In this document: positions 36,901 to 44,533 of the stretch, one piece after another
How the letters are laid out: each line of letters starts with the position of its first letter
Numbering within the stretch: the first letter of the stretch is position 1
The notes under the pieces: model-generated
The model's input: the letters and a program-made list of their open reading frames with translations, nothing else
The model's database searches: none
What the model was told of the DNA's origin: nothing
Source of the DNA: Streptomyces lichenis
GTDB lineage: Bacteria; Actinomycetota; Actinomycetes; Streptomycetales; Streptomycetaceae
Assembly: GCF_023218175.1 (NCBI RefSeq)
Contig: NZ_JALPTH010000006.1
Location: 186,001-250,000 of the forward strand
Length of the DNA: 64,000 nt
Reading direction: 5' to 3'
Position numbers and translations under genes: made by a program

Positions 36901-39005
36901 GGGACGCCGCCGTGGCGGCCGTCGCGGCGGCGAACACCGCCATCTCGCTGGGCACCCCGTTCCGTGAGACCGACTCCTCGGCCGGCCTGGCCGTACTGGT
37001 GGGTCAGACGGCGAAGACACTGGCCGAGCAGCAGGCCGCCGTAGCCAAGGCCAGGGCGGACGAGGCGGCCAAGGCCGCCGCGACGGCCAAGGCGCTCGCG
37101 GCCAAGGCCTCCGCCGACGACAAGGCCGCGGCCACCGCCGCCTCCCAGGCCGCGGACGCCGCCGTGAGGGCCGCCGCGTCCGTGGCGAAGGCCCGCGCCT
37201 CCGCCGCCGAGGCGGCCGCCGCCGTCAAGGCGACGCTCAAGGCCGAGGCCAACACCATCGAGTACAACCGGCAGGCCGTCAGCGATGCCTCGGCGGCAGC
37301 CGACGCGGCGTCCACCGCCACCGGTTACGCGACCGAGGCCCGCAACTCGGCGGACGCCGCCGAACTGGACGCGGCCTCGGCACGCGGCGCGGCCACGGCG
37401 GCCGAGGCCGACGCGGCCAACGCACGCGGGGTCGCCGACCAGGCCGAACGCGACGCCACGGCCGCCGAGGCGTCCGCCGCCCGAGCTCAGGACCTGGCTC
37501 GCGAGGCGCAGGAGGCCGCCGTCCGCACGGAGAAGGCCAAGGAACGGGAGACCGTGACCAAGGGCGGTGCCACCGGCATCGGCCAGATGTTCACCAAGCA
37601 GAAGATCGAGCACATCGGGGAGCCGACGCCGCAGAACGACTGCGTACTGGACATCGGCTTCGAAGGCTGCACGGTGAAGTACAAGCTGCGCTTCAACGTC
37701 ACCGTCGACTTCTACCTGTGCGCGGACGAGGACGCCGGCGCCGACGTCACCGCCGCGACCTGCCCGGCGGACTCCATCGTGTGGCTCGGAAGCGAGAAGC
37801 ACGAGAACCAGACGGCGTACGTCGACAAGTACTTCAGCCGCCTCGAAATCACGATGATCTTCGACAAGATGGTGCTGCAAACCCTGTGGCACATGCTCGT
37901 CGACGACTTCGTCGAGTGCTCGAAGGGCAGTGTGAGCGGTTGCCTCTGGGCAGCCAGCAACTTCGTACCGGGCAAGAAGATCGCCGACGCGGTGGACGCG
38001 GTACGCGCCCTCGACGCGGCGATGAAGACCGGGGTGGGCGTCGGCGACGCCTACCGGGCCCTGAAGAACCTGGACCTCGACCCGGCGGTCCTCGCCAACC
38101 TGGAGCGTCAGGCCGACACGGCGGAGGACCTGTTCACCTCCTGCGCCAGGAACAGCTTCCCCGCCGACACCCAGGTGCTGATGGCGGACGGGACACACCG
38201 GGCGATCAGTTCCGTGCGAGTCGGTGACCGGGTGCTCGCGACCGACCCCGCCGACGGGGAACGGAGGGCGCAGCGGGTCACGGCGACCTTCCGCCATGAC
38301 ACCGACCGCCTGGTCACCGTCTCGTTCCGCCCCGGTGAATCCCTCACCAGCACCGCCGGACACAAGATCTACGTCGTCGGAGAGGGCTGGACGCTCGTCT
38401 CGGACCTGCGGCCGGGCGACCGGCTGCGCGGTCCCGACGGGGCGGAGCGCACGGTGAGCGGCCTGCGTGACCGCTCGGGCCTGACACCGCGCCTGGTGTT
38501 CGACCTGACGGTGGACGACCTGCACACGTTCTATGTGAGCACGCGGGGTTCGCGCAGCCGGGACGTCCTCGTCCACAACTGCATGAGCCTCTCCGACGAG
38601 GCGGCCCTGCCCGCCAGCGGGGCGCACACGTTGAGCAAACACGTCCAGCCCGACGCGGCCAGGGCGTTCGAGATCGCTGCCGATACGGGCAGGCCGAACA
38701 CCGTGTGGACCAACGCGGACATAGCCCAGCAGGCGGTGGACCGGGTGGTGTCGGACTACTTCTACCCCAGAGGTGTCCGCAGCAACTCGGCCTTCGCCAA
38801 ATTGGAGAGCTGGCGGCGCACCGCGGGTCCGGGCGACTACTTCGACATCGCGGGGAAGTGGGACGCCTATCCGTCGCTGGGCAAGACGTACCATCCTGAC
38901 GGCCGCACCATCACGACAGCCGGCAACCAGGTGACGGTCCTCCTCAAGAAGTGGTCCCACAAGGGACGCGGTGGCTTCGTCGTGTACACCGCCTATCCGC
39001 AATGA
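33927..39005 (+). CDS. Secreted polymorphic toxin: LamG, coiled coil, Hint, RNase A-like C-terminus
   Basis: 1692-aa exported protein. A basic N-terminus and hydrophobic core end at AHA, a Sec signal peptide of about 37 residues. A LamG/concanavalin-like jelly-roll follows (about 65-273: LRLDGVDDYLTVPVPL, MDEVRVWNRAL). Residues ~505-1210 are Ala/Lys/Glu-rich coiled coil. A Hint domain runs from C1406 (CARNSFPADTQVLMADG) through TSTAGHKIYVVGEGW to the terminal HNC at 1550-1552, the splice-type motif of toxin-releasing Hint domains. The last 140 residues (HTLSKHV with H1567 and H1572, ending VVYTAYPQ) look like the bacterial RNase A-like toxin family. GTG start has AGGAAACGG upstream. Immunity gene follows 19 bases later. 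Confidence 0.85.
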   Translation: MQMKVPVRPGRTRRGVARLTTATAFVAALSTMTTLAHAVPQASPAQRAAATAQAETPVYPLKGEVAHYDFEWSEPEYTPTGLDLDGGPEAAHHNGAYAGPRTDNEDIWGGGSGGRTLRLDGVDDYLTVPVPLATDQSFTVSAWLRSEKPGKAYTVISQPGDQVSGFALKINTDGKPSFAMPKEDTAATAWDTVTGTAPVATSDDWTHLTGVFDAAAGQIRLYVNGARVAVAPHLKGWRAKGDIEVGRGMAAGQPTGYFPGRMDEVRVWNRALNDLQASGVAIPQWKARADYCTTGNWLHAGGPKVKAAAAQGLVGPAVNARLAVYTWGFGTLGIARREDQEDLRVLAAAHETRQTGWAGVTKPFAVHNDDYMTFLQAPDYAQTMLRFLGDDGAKNFDGVPPTKPSTASLDQAIAILKLRKEESKNESFGGIYAFTSEDDLRKLSAYEIARFIRLGGLPSVRPETDSLEHRMEVEELKTQWAGCASDDPYDPFKKFGDVVETADAEWQAEQAGQAKQRGDLVAAEIQAYKDLRKASDAMIEAQGQAFIVSRMLVFQKYWQGKPKTDPSYPKAAVFTNATTAIANAKKAISAQLTLAKSAATSAQTQADKAATAQTDAGAIALANGTPYGRGLTYARQSAQVAKASASAALSSAKAIEATLNAVSATAADSKALYALGDTQSHAAQTAFKRAAAEEAAAQAKAAATGAEQQATQAAQNAAKAKAAQAKAESAEQTAKLAAADAKAKRAVAEAERDKAKTQKDIAARERAKAAAADQEARAQREAAGRALGAAQAAGATAATKKDEALAAERRAKEARDGALRAESDRDVALAKQWALEAKADADEGTAAAAASRTAADQARAAANDATTAASNARAAANTATTAAANAREAATKAEAAASRARAASDAAQRDVAITTAAVAKAHSAAADAIASSDAAAQNVRAAKALADTAKAKAAEAKANADMAHIEAVATAAAAARTAGYAYAASQAADAARDAAVAAVAAANTAISLGTPFRETDSSAGLAVLVGQTAKTLAEQQAAVAKARADEAAKAAATAKALAAKASADDKAAATAASQAADAAVRAAASVAKARASAAEAAAAVKATLKAEANTIEYNRQAVSDASAAADAASTATGYATEARNSADAAELDAASARGAATAAEADAANARGVADQAERDATAAEASAARAQDLAREAQEAAVRTEKAKERETVTKGGATGIGQMFTKQKIEHIGEPTPQNDCVLDIGFEGCTVKYKLRFNVTVDFYLCADEDAGADVTAATCPADSIVWLGSEKHENQTAYVDKYFSRLEITMIFDKMVLQTLWHMLVDDFVECSKGSVSGCLWAASNFVPGKKIADAVDAVRALDAAMKTGVGVGDAYRALKNLDLDPAVLANLERQADTAEDLFTSCARNSFPADTQVLMADGTHRAISSVRVGDRVLATDPADGERRAQRVTATFRHDTDRLVTVSFRPGESLTSTAGHKIYVVGEGWTLVSDLRPGDRLRGPDGAERTVSGLRDRSGLTPRLVFDLTVDDLHTFYVSTRGSRSRDVLVHNCMSLSDEAALPASGAHTLSKHVQPDAARAFEIAADTGRPNTVWTNADIAQQAVDRVVSDYFYPRGVRSNSAFAKLESWRRTAGPGDYFDIAGKWDAYPSLGKTYHPDGRTITTAGNQVTVLLKKWSHKGRGGFVVYTAYPQ

Positions 39006-39024
39006 GAGCAACCTGAGAGCAGCC

Positions 39025-39684
39025 ATGACAGCGCACCGATCGGACTGGGACTTCGGTCTCAGCCGGCTGACGAAGTTCTTCGCCGGGCCGTGGTCCCACG
39101 AGCGGACCGTCGAGGAGACCATCGCGGACGCGGCCGCCGGGCACACCGACGAGCCGCCCGGAGCGGCGGCCTCGGTGATCCTGGCGGACGCGGTCCGCCT
39201 GGAGGAGTCGTCCCTGCCCACCGAGGTGATCGCCACGCTGTGGGCGGTGGCCTCGGACGGTGGGTACGATCTCGCCTACTTCGGGGTCGACGCACGGGAC
39301 TGGCTGCGCCGGGTGGCGGCGGTCTGCGCCGGTGCCGGGCGATCGGAGCGGACCGGTGGCGCCTCGCTGCCAACCGTCGAGCCGGTCACCGTGTCCGGAG
39401 AGTCGGTGCGCGCCGTCGTGGAGGCCATCAGGTCGGCGGCGCCCGCCTTGGAGGCCAAGGCCGCCACGTACCACGGCCAACCGGCCGGCGAGGTGGTCCG
39501 CGGCCTGGAGCTGGTCGCCACCCAGGTCGATCCCGACCTCGGCTTCCGGCTCTTCCTGCGGGTGCTCGGCGCCTGCCGGGTGCCGATCTCGCAGGGCCAG
39601 TACGACCGGTACGAGAGCCTGGGGTCGGCGTTCGGCTACGGCCGCTTCCATGTCTCCGACGTGGAGTACCTGACCCGGTACTAG
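39025..39684 (+). CDS. Probable immunity protein of the RNase A-like toxin
   Basis: 219-aa soluble protein without signal peptide, starting MTAHRSDWDFGLSRLTKFFAG at ATG 39025 (GAGAG just upstream). It is acidic and helix-rich, as expected for a partner of a basic nuclease domain. I do not recognise a named family. It is called immunity because it begins 19 bases after the toxin gene, is cytoplasmic, and is followed at once by a strong terminator, so the two genes form a closed unit. In an alternative reading it is an unrelated hypothetical protein. Confidence 0.65.
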   Translation: MTAHRSDWDFGLSRLTKFFAGPWSHERTVEETIADAAAGHTDEPPGAAASVILADAVRLEESSLPTEVIATLWAVASDGGYDLAYFGVDARDWLRRVAAVCAGAGRSERTGGASLPTVEPVTVSGESVRAVVEAIRSAAPALEAKAATYHGQPAGEVVRGLELVATQVDPDLGFRLFLRVLGACRVPISQGQYDRYESLGSAFGYGRFHVSDVEYLTRY

Positions 39685-39713
39685 AGAACCGTGCCGAGCA
39701 CGGTACGACGGAG

Positions 39714-39756
39714 AAGGACGGCGCCCCGGGGGACTCACCCCCGGGGCGCCGTCCTT
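39714..39756 (+). terminator. Terminator of the toxin/immunity unit
   Basis: Perfect 19-bp stem (arm AAGGACGGCGCCCCGGGGG, loop ACTCA, exact complement) followed by CGTC, 29 bases after the immunity stop. A smaller hairpin ACCGTGC-CGA-GCACGGT lies at 39688-39704. Confidence 0.85.
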
Positions 39757-39787
39757 CGTCCGCCGCCTCGGCCCGCAGGCGTGTGGC

Positions 39788-39960
39788 TGTGAGCCAGTTC
39801 ACGGGCCCTGCCGCCCCGGGAGCTCCTCCGTCCAGTTACGCTACGACCCGTAGCGAAAGCCCGGTGCTTCTGTACGAAGACCTGTACGGGCTCTGCGCGA
39901 CAACCACGCACGTCCGGGGTGGGGACCCCGGTGCACGGCCCGGGTGGGGACCCCGAGCCA
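39788..39960. repeat. Hairpin-rich intergenic element, copy 2 (right flank of toxin island)
   Basis: Diverged copy of 33331-33509, with the same blocks in the same order and orientation: TGTGAGCCAGTTCACGG at its start, CGCTACGACCCGTAGCG at 39839-39855, GCGACAACCAC, and the CCGGGGTGGGGACCCCGG hairpin. It lacks the middle CCGGGGC hairpin of copy 1. It ends 86 bases before the thioredoxin-TPR gene and is thus the likely leader or promoter region of that gene. Confidence 0.8.
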
Positions 39961-40046
39961 TATGAAGGACGGCGGCGTCGGCCACCGGTCGTGGCCCACC
40001 GGCTGCGGCTTACCGGTTACGCGCGCGGAGGGGGGAGGATGTACCC

Positions 40047-41021
40047 ATGCAGCCTAGGAACATGTCCATGAGCGGCGTTGTCGACCTCGCCGCGGTGAAG
40101 GCGGCCGGAGAGGCCAAGGCCAAGGCCGAGCAGGCCCGCGCCGATGCCGCCCGGCAGGGCGGTACGCCGGCGGTCTCGCCCTCCGCCCTGGTGATCGACG
40201 TCGATGAGGCCGGCTTCGAGCGCGACGTCCTCCAGCGCTCCACCGAGGTGCCCGTCGTCATCGACTTCTGGGCCGAGTGGTGCCAGCCCTGCAAGCAGCT
40301 CAGCCCGGTGCTGGAGCGGCTCGCCACCGAGTACAGCGGCCGCTTCGTGCTGGCCAAGATCGACGTCGACGCCAACCAGCTGCTGATGCAGCAGTTCGGC
40401 GTCCAGGGCATCCCCGCCGTGTTCGCGGTGGTCGCCGGGCAGGCGCTGCCGCTCTTCCAGGGTGCGGCGCCGGAGGCCCAGATCCGCCAGACGCTGGACC
40501 AGCTGGTGCAGGTCGCCGAGGAGCGCTTCGGCCTCACCGGTATCGCGGTGGACGGCGAGGCGGTGCCCGGCGAGCAGCCGGCCGCCCCGGTCCAGCCGGC
40601 CGGCCCGTACGACGCCCTGCTGGAGGCGGCGGTCCAGGCGCTGGACGCGGGCGACTTCGCCGGTGCCGTCCAGGCGTACAAGAACGTGCTGGTCGACGAC
40701 CCGACCAACTCCGAGGCCACCCTCGGCCTGGCCCAGGCCGAGCTGCTGGGCCGGGTGGGCGGACTGGACGCCCAGGCGGTGCGCACGGCCGCCGCCGACG
40801 ACCCGTCCGACGTCCGCGCCCAGCTGGAGGCGGCCGACCTGGACCTGGTCGGCGGGCATGTGGAGGACGCCTTCGGCCGCCTGGTGGAGACCGTGCGCCG
40901 GACCGCGGGCGACGACCGCAACACGGCCCGGCTGCGGCTGCTGGAGCTGTTCGAGGTGGTCGGCGCCGACGACCCGCGGGTGGTCAAGGCTCGCGGCGCC
41001 CTCGCCCGGGTGCTCTTCTGA
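40047..41021 (+). CDS. Thioredoxin-domain TPR protein (YbbN/CnoX-like)
   Basis: 324-aa cytoplasmic protein. An N-terminal ~45-residue Ala/Lys/Glu stretch is followed by a thioredoxin domain with the redox motif WCQPC (FWAEWCQPCKQLSP) and the cis-Pro segment GIPAVFAVV. The C-terminal ~130 residues are TPR-like helices (DALLEAAVQALDAGDFAGAV; then NSEATLGLAQAELLGRVGG). This architecture matches YbbN/CnoX co-chaperones, which shield proteins from oxidation and hand them to chaperonins. ATG 40047 follows GGAGGATG. In other streptomycetes it lies between a TetR gene and the DUF6230 gene, as here if the toxin island is removed (recollection plus inference). Confidence 0.9.
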   Translation: MQPRNMSMSGVVDLAAVKAAGEAKAKAEQARADAARQGGTPAVSPSALVIDVDEAGFERDVLQRSTEVPVVIDFWAEWCQPCKQLSPVLERLATEYSGRFVLAKIDVDANQLLMQQFGVQGIPAVFAVVAGQALPLFQGAAPEAQIRQTLDQLVQVAEERFGLTGIAVDGEAVPGEQPAAPVQPAGPYDALLEAAVQALDAGDFAGAVQAYKNVLVDDPTNSEATLGLAQAELLGRVGGLDAQAVRTAAADDPSDVRAQLEAADLDLVGGHVEDAFGRLVETVRRTAGDDRNTARLRLLELFEVVGADDPRVVKARGALARVLF

Positions 41022-41177
41022 CCGAGCCGAGCCGGGCAGCCGACGTCTCGGCATGAGCGCCAGCGCCCGGCACACGTCGGTATGAGTGCCTGGTTTGCCG
41101 GGCGCCCGACGGGACACTCGCCTGACGCGCGATCGACGGCCCGCCCGCTGAGCGTTTTGGCGACACAGTGACAAATC

Positions 41178-41215
41178 GCGGCCGCGCTTTACCAAAACTT
41201 GGTAAACGCGGCCGC
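41178..41215. promoter_or_regulatory. Long inverted repeat (17-bp arms, one bulge)
   Basis: Left arm GCGGCCGCGCTTTACCAA and right arm TTGGTAAACGCGGCCGC pair completely except for one extra C on the left; the loop is AAC. The inner part TTTACCAA-AAC-TTGGTAAA is an AT-rich perfect palindrome. It lies 157 bases after the thioredoxin-TPR gene. It may be that gene's terminator or a regulator site; no T-run follows. Confidence 0.6.
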
Positions 41216-41344
41216 TGTTACTTGCAGTAAATGAACGCCGCGTTAATGTCCGGCTTTCTCCCCACATTTCCTTCTTCGCCGAACCGGCCGGTAACACCCT
41301 GTGTGTCCGGTCGACGCCGGTCTGTCGCGGCCCGGTTATCTGGC

Positions 41345-41362
41345 CGTTACTAGCCAGTAACG
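41345..41362. promoter_or_regulatory. Inverted repeat CGTTACT-N4-AGTAACG, candidate TetR-type operator
   Basis: CGTTACT and AGTAACG are exact complements separated by AGCC. The 18-bp site has the size and symmetry of TetR-family operators and lies 355 bases upstream of the DUF6230 gene. Related half-sites (GTTACTTGCAGTAAAT near 41217) occur nearby. The regulator is not identified. Confidence 0.55.
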
Positions 41363-41717
41363 AACCCCTTGTGCGGCGGCGGCGAATGGACCACGATCGG
41401 CCACGCTCGGTCCGATTCCGCACCAGCCCGGCAAACCAGCCGCGCCGGTCGGACGAGGGTCCCCACCGAGCCGGCCGGCGATCACAACGCCGGCCGCGGA
41501 CAGGGGGGTTCCTGCCCAGCCGGCAGGGCCTGTCCACCCCAGGGCCGCGTCGACGCGCGGCCAGTGGTTGTCGCTCGGGGGTGATCGCCGGTGGTTCGGA
41601 CGCACGTCGCGCCTGCCCGTACGGCGCTCTCCTTCCCGAGGACGTAGCACTTCTCCCATCTGAAGGACGGGGCCTGACGCCCCTTCCGGAGATGTACGTC
41701 CGAGAAGGAGGAATCCT

Positions 41718-42362
41718 ATGAAGTCCCAGGTTCGCGGTGGGACCAGATGGAAGCGGTTCGCCGTGGTGATGGTGCCGAGCGTGGCCGCCGCGGCCGCGGT
41801 GGGCATCGGCCTGGCCCAGGGAGCGCTGGCGGCGTCGTTCGCCATCTCCGGCCAGGAGTTCAAGGTCAAGGCCGACTCGCTGGTGGGCGATGACTTCGTC
41901 CAGTACGGCAGCTACGCCGAGGGCAAGAACCTCAAGGGTGAGGACTTCGCCGCACCGGTGGCCGTGTCGGGCTTCACGCACGCCACGATCTCCAACATGT
42001 GCCAGTCGGTGGTCACGCCCAACGTGCCGCTGGTCGGCACCATCACGCTGCGCCTGACGGCGGGCACCGGTAAGGACAAGGTCGTCGCCGACGACATCTA
42101 CCTGGATGTCTCGGACCTCAAGGCCGACGCCAAGTTCGACAACATCGACATCGGTGTGGCCGCGGGCAAGACGAAGAAGCCGGGCATCCAGCCCGGTACC
42201 AAGGCCAACCCCTTCGGGTTCGCCCAGCAGGCCAAGAAGGCGACGCTGAGCAATGTGGAGCAGAAGGCATGGGCCACCACGGCCGCCTCCTTCAAGCTCC
42301 CGGACCTCTCCCTGAAGCTCCTCCGCGGCAGCGGTGAGGGCAAGGAGTGCTTCGTCGACTAG
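41718..42362 (+). CDS. DUF6230 family secreted protein
   Basis: 214-aa exported or membrane-anchored protein, often labelled cholesterol esterase in older annotations without enzymatic evidence. The Arg/Lys start and hydrophobic helix (VVMVPSVAAAAAVGIGLA) end at ALAAS, a probable signal peptide cleavage site. The rest is predicted beta-rich (FAISGQEFKVKADSLVGDDF, ITLRLTAGTGKDKVVADDIY) with only two Cys (MCQS and KECFVD). AGGAGG precedes the ATG. First gene of a three-gene operon with the DUF6114 protein and a secreted repeat-rich protein. Function unknown. Confidence 0.85.
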   Translation: MKSQVRGGTRWKRFAVVMVPSVAAAAAVGIGLAQGALAASFAISGQEFKVKADSLVGDDFVQYGSYAEGKNLKGEDFAAPVAVSGFTHATISNMCQSVVTPNVPLVGTITLRLTAGTGKDKVVADDIYLDVSDLKADAKFDNIDIGVAAGKTKKPGIQPGTKANPFGFAQQAKKATLSNVEQKAWATTAASFKLPDLSLKLLRGSGEGKECFVD

Positions 42363-42462
42363 CAGCGACCGAGCGGGTGGGGTGCCGGATCACCGTGCGT
42401 CCCGCCCGCCCGGGCTTCGCTCACCCTCTTTCTGCACCACCGCTTCCAGGGAGCTGTTTTCC

Positions 42463-42999
42463 ATGAGCGCCGAGTCCACTGGTTCCCGCGGATTCACCCA
42501 CTGGCGGCTTCGCTTCTGTGCGTGGCGGGGCAACCGGCCGTTCTGGGGCGGGCTGTTCACCATGTTCGGCGGAGTGCCGATCGCCTACCTCCCCTACGCC
42601 GACATGCGGCTCGGGAACATGACCCTCGCCATGCAGACCACGGCGGGGGCGGGTTCGCTGATCATCGGCGTGCTGTTGATCACCTTGGGTCTGACCATGT
42701 GGTTCCAGCCCAACACCCGTGTGTTCGCGGGTATCGCGGCGATCATCCTGGGCCTGGTGTCCCTGCCGATGTCCAACATCGGCGGATTCCTGATCGGCTT
42801 CCTCTTCTCGCTGATCGGAGGAGCCCTGTCCGTTTCCTGGGCACCGGGCGTACCGGCGGAGGAACTGCCCGCAGGCGAGCCGCTGTCCGATGACGACGAC
42901 GCGGTAGCCGAGCGGCCCCGCACCGACGACGAGCTGTCGGCCGTGGCCGCCCCCACCAACACCACCGACGCCCATGGCGGGAGGAACAGTGCGGGGTGA
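42463..42999 (+). CDS. DUF6114 integral membrane protein
   Basis: 178-aa membrane protein. ATG 42463 gives MSAESTGSRGFTHWRLRFCA with AGGGAG upstream. The conserved start WRGNRPFWGGLFTMFGGVPI leads into four hydrophobic helices, including VFAGIAAIILGLVSLPMSNIGG, followed by an acidic tail (SDDDDAVAERPRTDDE). It follows the DUF6230 gene by 100 bases and its end overlaps the next gene. Co-occurrence of DUF6230 and DUF6114 is common in Streptomyces, suggesting a shared envelope role. Confidence 0.85.
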   Translation: MSAESTGSRGFTHWRLRFCAWRGNRPFWGGLFTMFGGVPIAYLPYADMRLGNMTLAMQTTAGAGSLIIGVLLITLGLTMWFQPNTRVFAGIAAIILGLVSLPMSNIGGFLIGFLFSLIGGALSVSWAPGVPAEELPAGEPLSDDDDAVAERPRTDDELSAVAAPTNTTDAHGGRNSAG

Positions 43000-44338
43000 C
43001 GAGAACCAGCCCGCGACGAGAAGGAGGCCGCGCCACGCGGCTCCGCGGAAGTCGCTGCTGAGCAAGCTCCAGGCGCCGGCCGGCAAGGCGATGGCCCTGG
43101 CGGCGATGCCCACCGCCGTACTCGTGGGGTTCGGCCTCACGCCCAAGCTGGCGATGGCCGACGACAAGGACATCCCCTTCGCGCCGGGCCCCTGTGTGAC
43201 CCGCTCCGACGAGCCGGAGGCGTCCGAGTCCCCGTCCCCGTCCGCCTCGGAGTCGCAGTCCCCCAAGCCCTCCGACACCGCCTCTCCTTCACCCTCACCC
43301 GAGCCCTCGGAGAGCGAGAGCGCGGCGCAGAAGCCCGCGGAGGACACCGCCAGGCCCGGCAAGGCGGACGAGAAGCCCACCCCCGCCGAGAGCCCCTCCG
43401 CGGACGAGTCGGCCAAGGAGCCCGACGGCAAGGGTGAGCAGGGCGCGACCGAGCCCGACAAGGCCCCGTCCCCCGAGCCCACCGAGTCGGAGTCCCGCCA
43501 CCCGCTGGACCCGCTGGGCGTGGGCAACGCTCTGGAGGACCTCTTCGGCGGCATCGGCGGCAAGGACAAGGCCGAGCCGACCAAGACCCCGTCGAGCGAC
43601 ACCCCCTCGCCCTCGGAGTCCTCCACCAAGCCGAGCGAGAAGCCCGACAAGTCCCCCGAGAAGCCCGAGGACAAGCCCGCCGAGGAGGCCTCGAAGGACA
43701 GGGGCGACGAGGAGGACACGGCCGCCGACAAGACCAAGCAGGCGATCAAGGACGCCGCCGAGAAGGCCGGCGCCGAGACCGAGGAACTGCCCGAGGACGC
43801 CAAGGGACTCGACCCCACGAAGGACGAGGACATACCCGACGGCGCCAAGCCGCGCTTCCCCTGCCCGACCGCCGACCCGGAGGCACTGGCCGCCGCCGAG
43901 CTGGAGCCGGGCATCCCGCTGCTGCCGGACGACCCCTGGCGCCTGGAGAGTACGAAGCTCACCCTCACCGGCCTGGACTACCACGGCATCGTGGAGGTCA
44001 AGACCTACAGCGGCAAGATCAAGAAGGCGCTGAAGTTCACCGCCGACTACGTGGGCATCAAGGACCTGCACCAGCTCACGGTCCACTCCGAGGGGCACAC
44101 CGGCCATGTGAAGTCCACCCCCGGCAAGACGTCCACCATTGAGGGCGGCACCGTGACGATGTACACGGAGAAGCTGAAGGGCAACCTCTTCGGGCTGATC
44201 CCGGTCACCTTCAGCCCCGAGACCCCGCCCCCGCTCAACGTCCCCCTGGCTATCTTCACCGACGTGGAGGTCGTCCAGGCCGGCCAGTTCGGCGGCAATC
44301 TCACCGTGCCGGGACTGCGGAACTACGTCGACGGCTGA
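42989..44338 (+). CDS. Secreted Ser/Pro/Glu/Lys-rich protein of the DUF6230-DUF6114 operon
   Basis: 449 aa from GTG 42989, chosen because GGGAGGA ends 4 bases upstream; an in-frame ATG at 42974 also exists. A basic tail and hydrophobic helix (KAMALAAMPTAVLVGFGL ending AMA) form a signal peptide. Residues ~60-290 are low-complexity Ser/Pro/Glu/Lys/Asp, probably a wall-spanning stalk. The C-terminal ~150 residues form a folded beta-type domain (RLESTKLTLTGLDYHGIVEV, STIEGGTVTMYTEKLKGNLF) that ends VPGLRNYVDG. No sortase motif is seen. Function unknown; it likely acts outside the membrane with its two operon partners. Confidence 0.82.
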   Translation: MRGDENQPATRRRPRHAAPRKSLLSKLQAPAGKAMALAAMPTAVLVGFGLTPKLAMADDKDIPFAPGPCVTRSDEPEASESPSPSASESQSPKPSDTASPSPSPEPSESESAAQKPAEDTARPGKADEKPTPAESPSADESAKEPDGKGEQGATEPDKAPSPEPTESESRHPLDPLGVGNALEDLFGGIGGKDKAEPTKTPSSDTPSPSESSTKPSEKPDKSPEKPEDKPAEEASKDRGDEEDTAADKTKQAIKDAAEKAGAETEELPEDAKGLDPTKDEDIPDGAKPRFPCPTADPEALAAAELEPGIPLLPDDPWRLESTKLTLTGLDYHGIVEVKTYSGKIKKALKFTADYVGIKDLHQLTVHSEGHTGHVKSTPGKTSTIEGGTVTMYTEKLKGNLFGLIPVTFSPETPPPLNVPLAIFTDVEVVQAGQFGGNLTVPGLRNYVDG

Positions 44339-44371
44339 CCAGGGGCCGAGTCCACGGCGTACGCACAGGAG

Positions 44372-44401
44372 AGGTGCCCCACCGGAAGCGGTGGGGCACC
44401 T
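44372..44401 (+). terminator. Terminator of the DUF6230 operon
   Basis: Perfect 13-bp stem AGGTGCCCCACCG / CGGTGGGGCACCT with a GAAG tetraloop, followed by TTCT: a canonical intrinsic terminator 33 bases after the stop. Confidence 0.9.
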
Positions 44402-44533
44402 TTCTGCTCGCCTGGAACCGGACGGGGACGGCTTCGTCGTGGGCGGCAATCCGCCCTGGCCACCTGGGTTCCCCGTCCAGTCGGGGCAGGTCGACTAGTC
44501 GGCCGCCGTTGCCGCAGGCGCCCGCCCGCCAGG

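Larger units (their letters stand above)
41022..41717. other. 696-bp leader region before the DUF6230 operon
   Basis: No gene is supported here; open frames give Arg/Pro/Ala-rich translations. It is less GC-rich than its surroundings around 41160-41370 and carries two prominent inverted repeats listed separately. The DUF6230 gene has a strong site (GAGAAGGAGGAATCCT) just before its ATG, so the operon's 5' untranslated region probably begins well upstream of it. Confidence 0.7.

Noticed and set aside
34275..39236. Minus-strand open frame of about 1650 codons opposite the toxin gene
   Set aside because: It is a shadow of a GC-rich Ala repeat gene; the plus-strand product has a signal peptide and clear domains.
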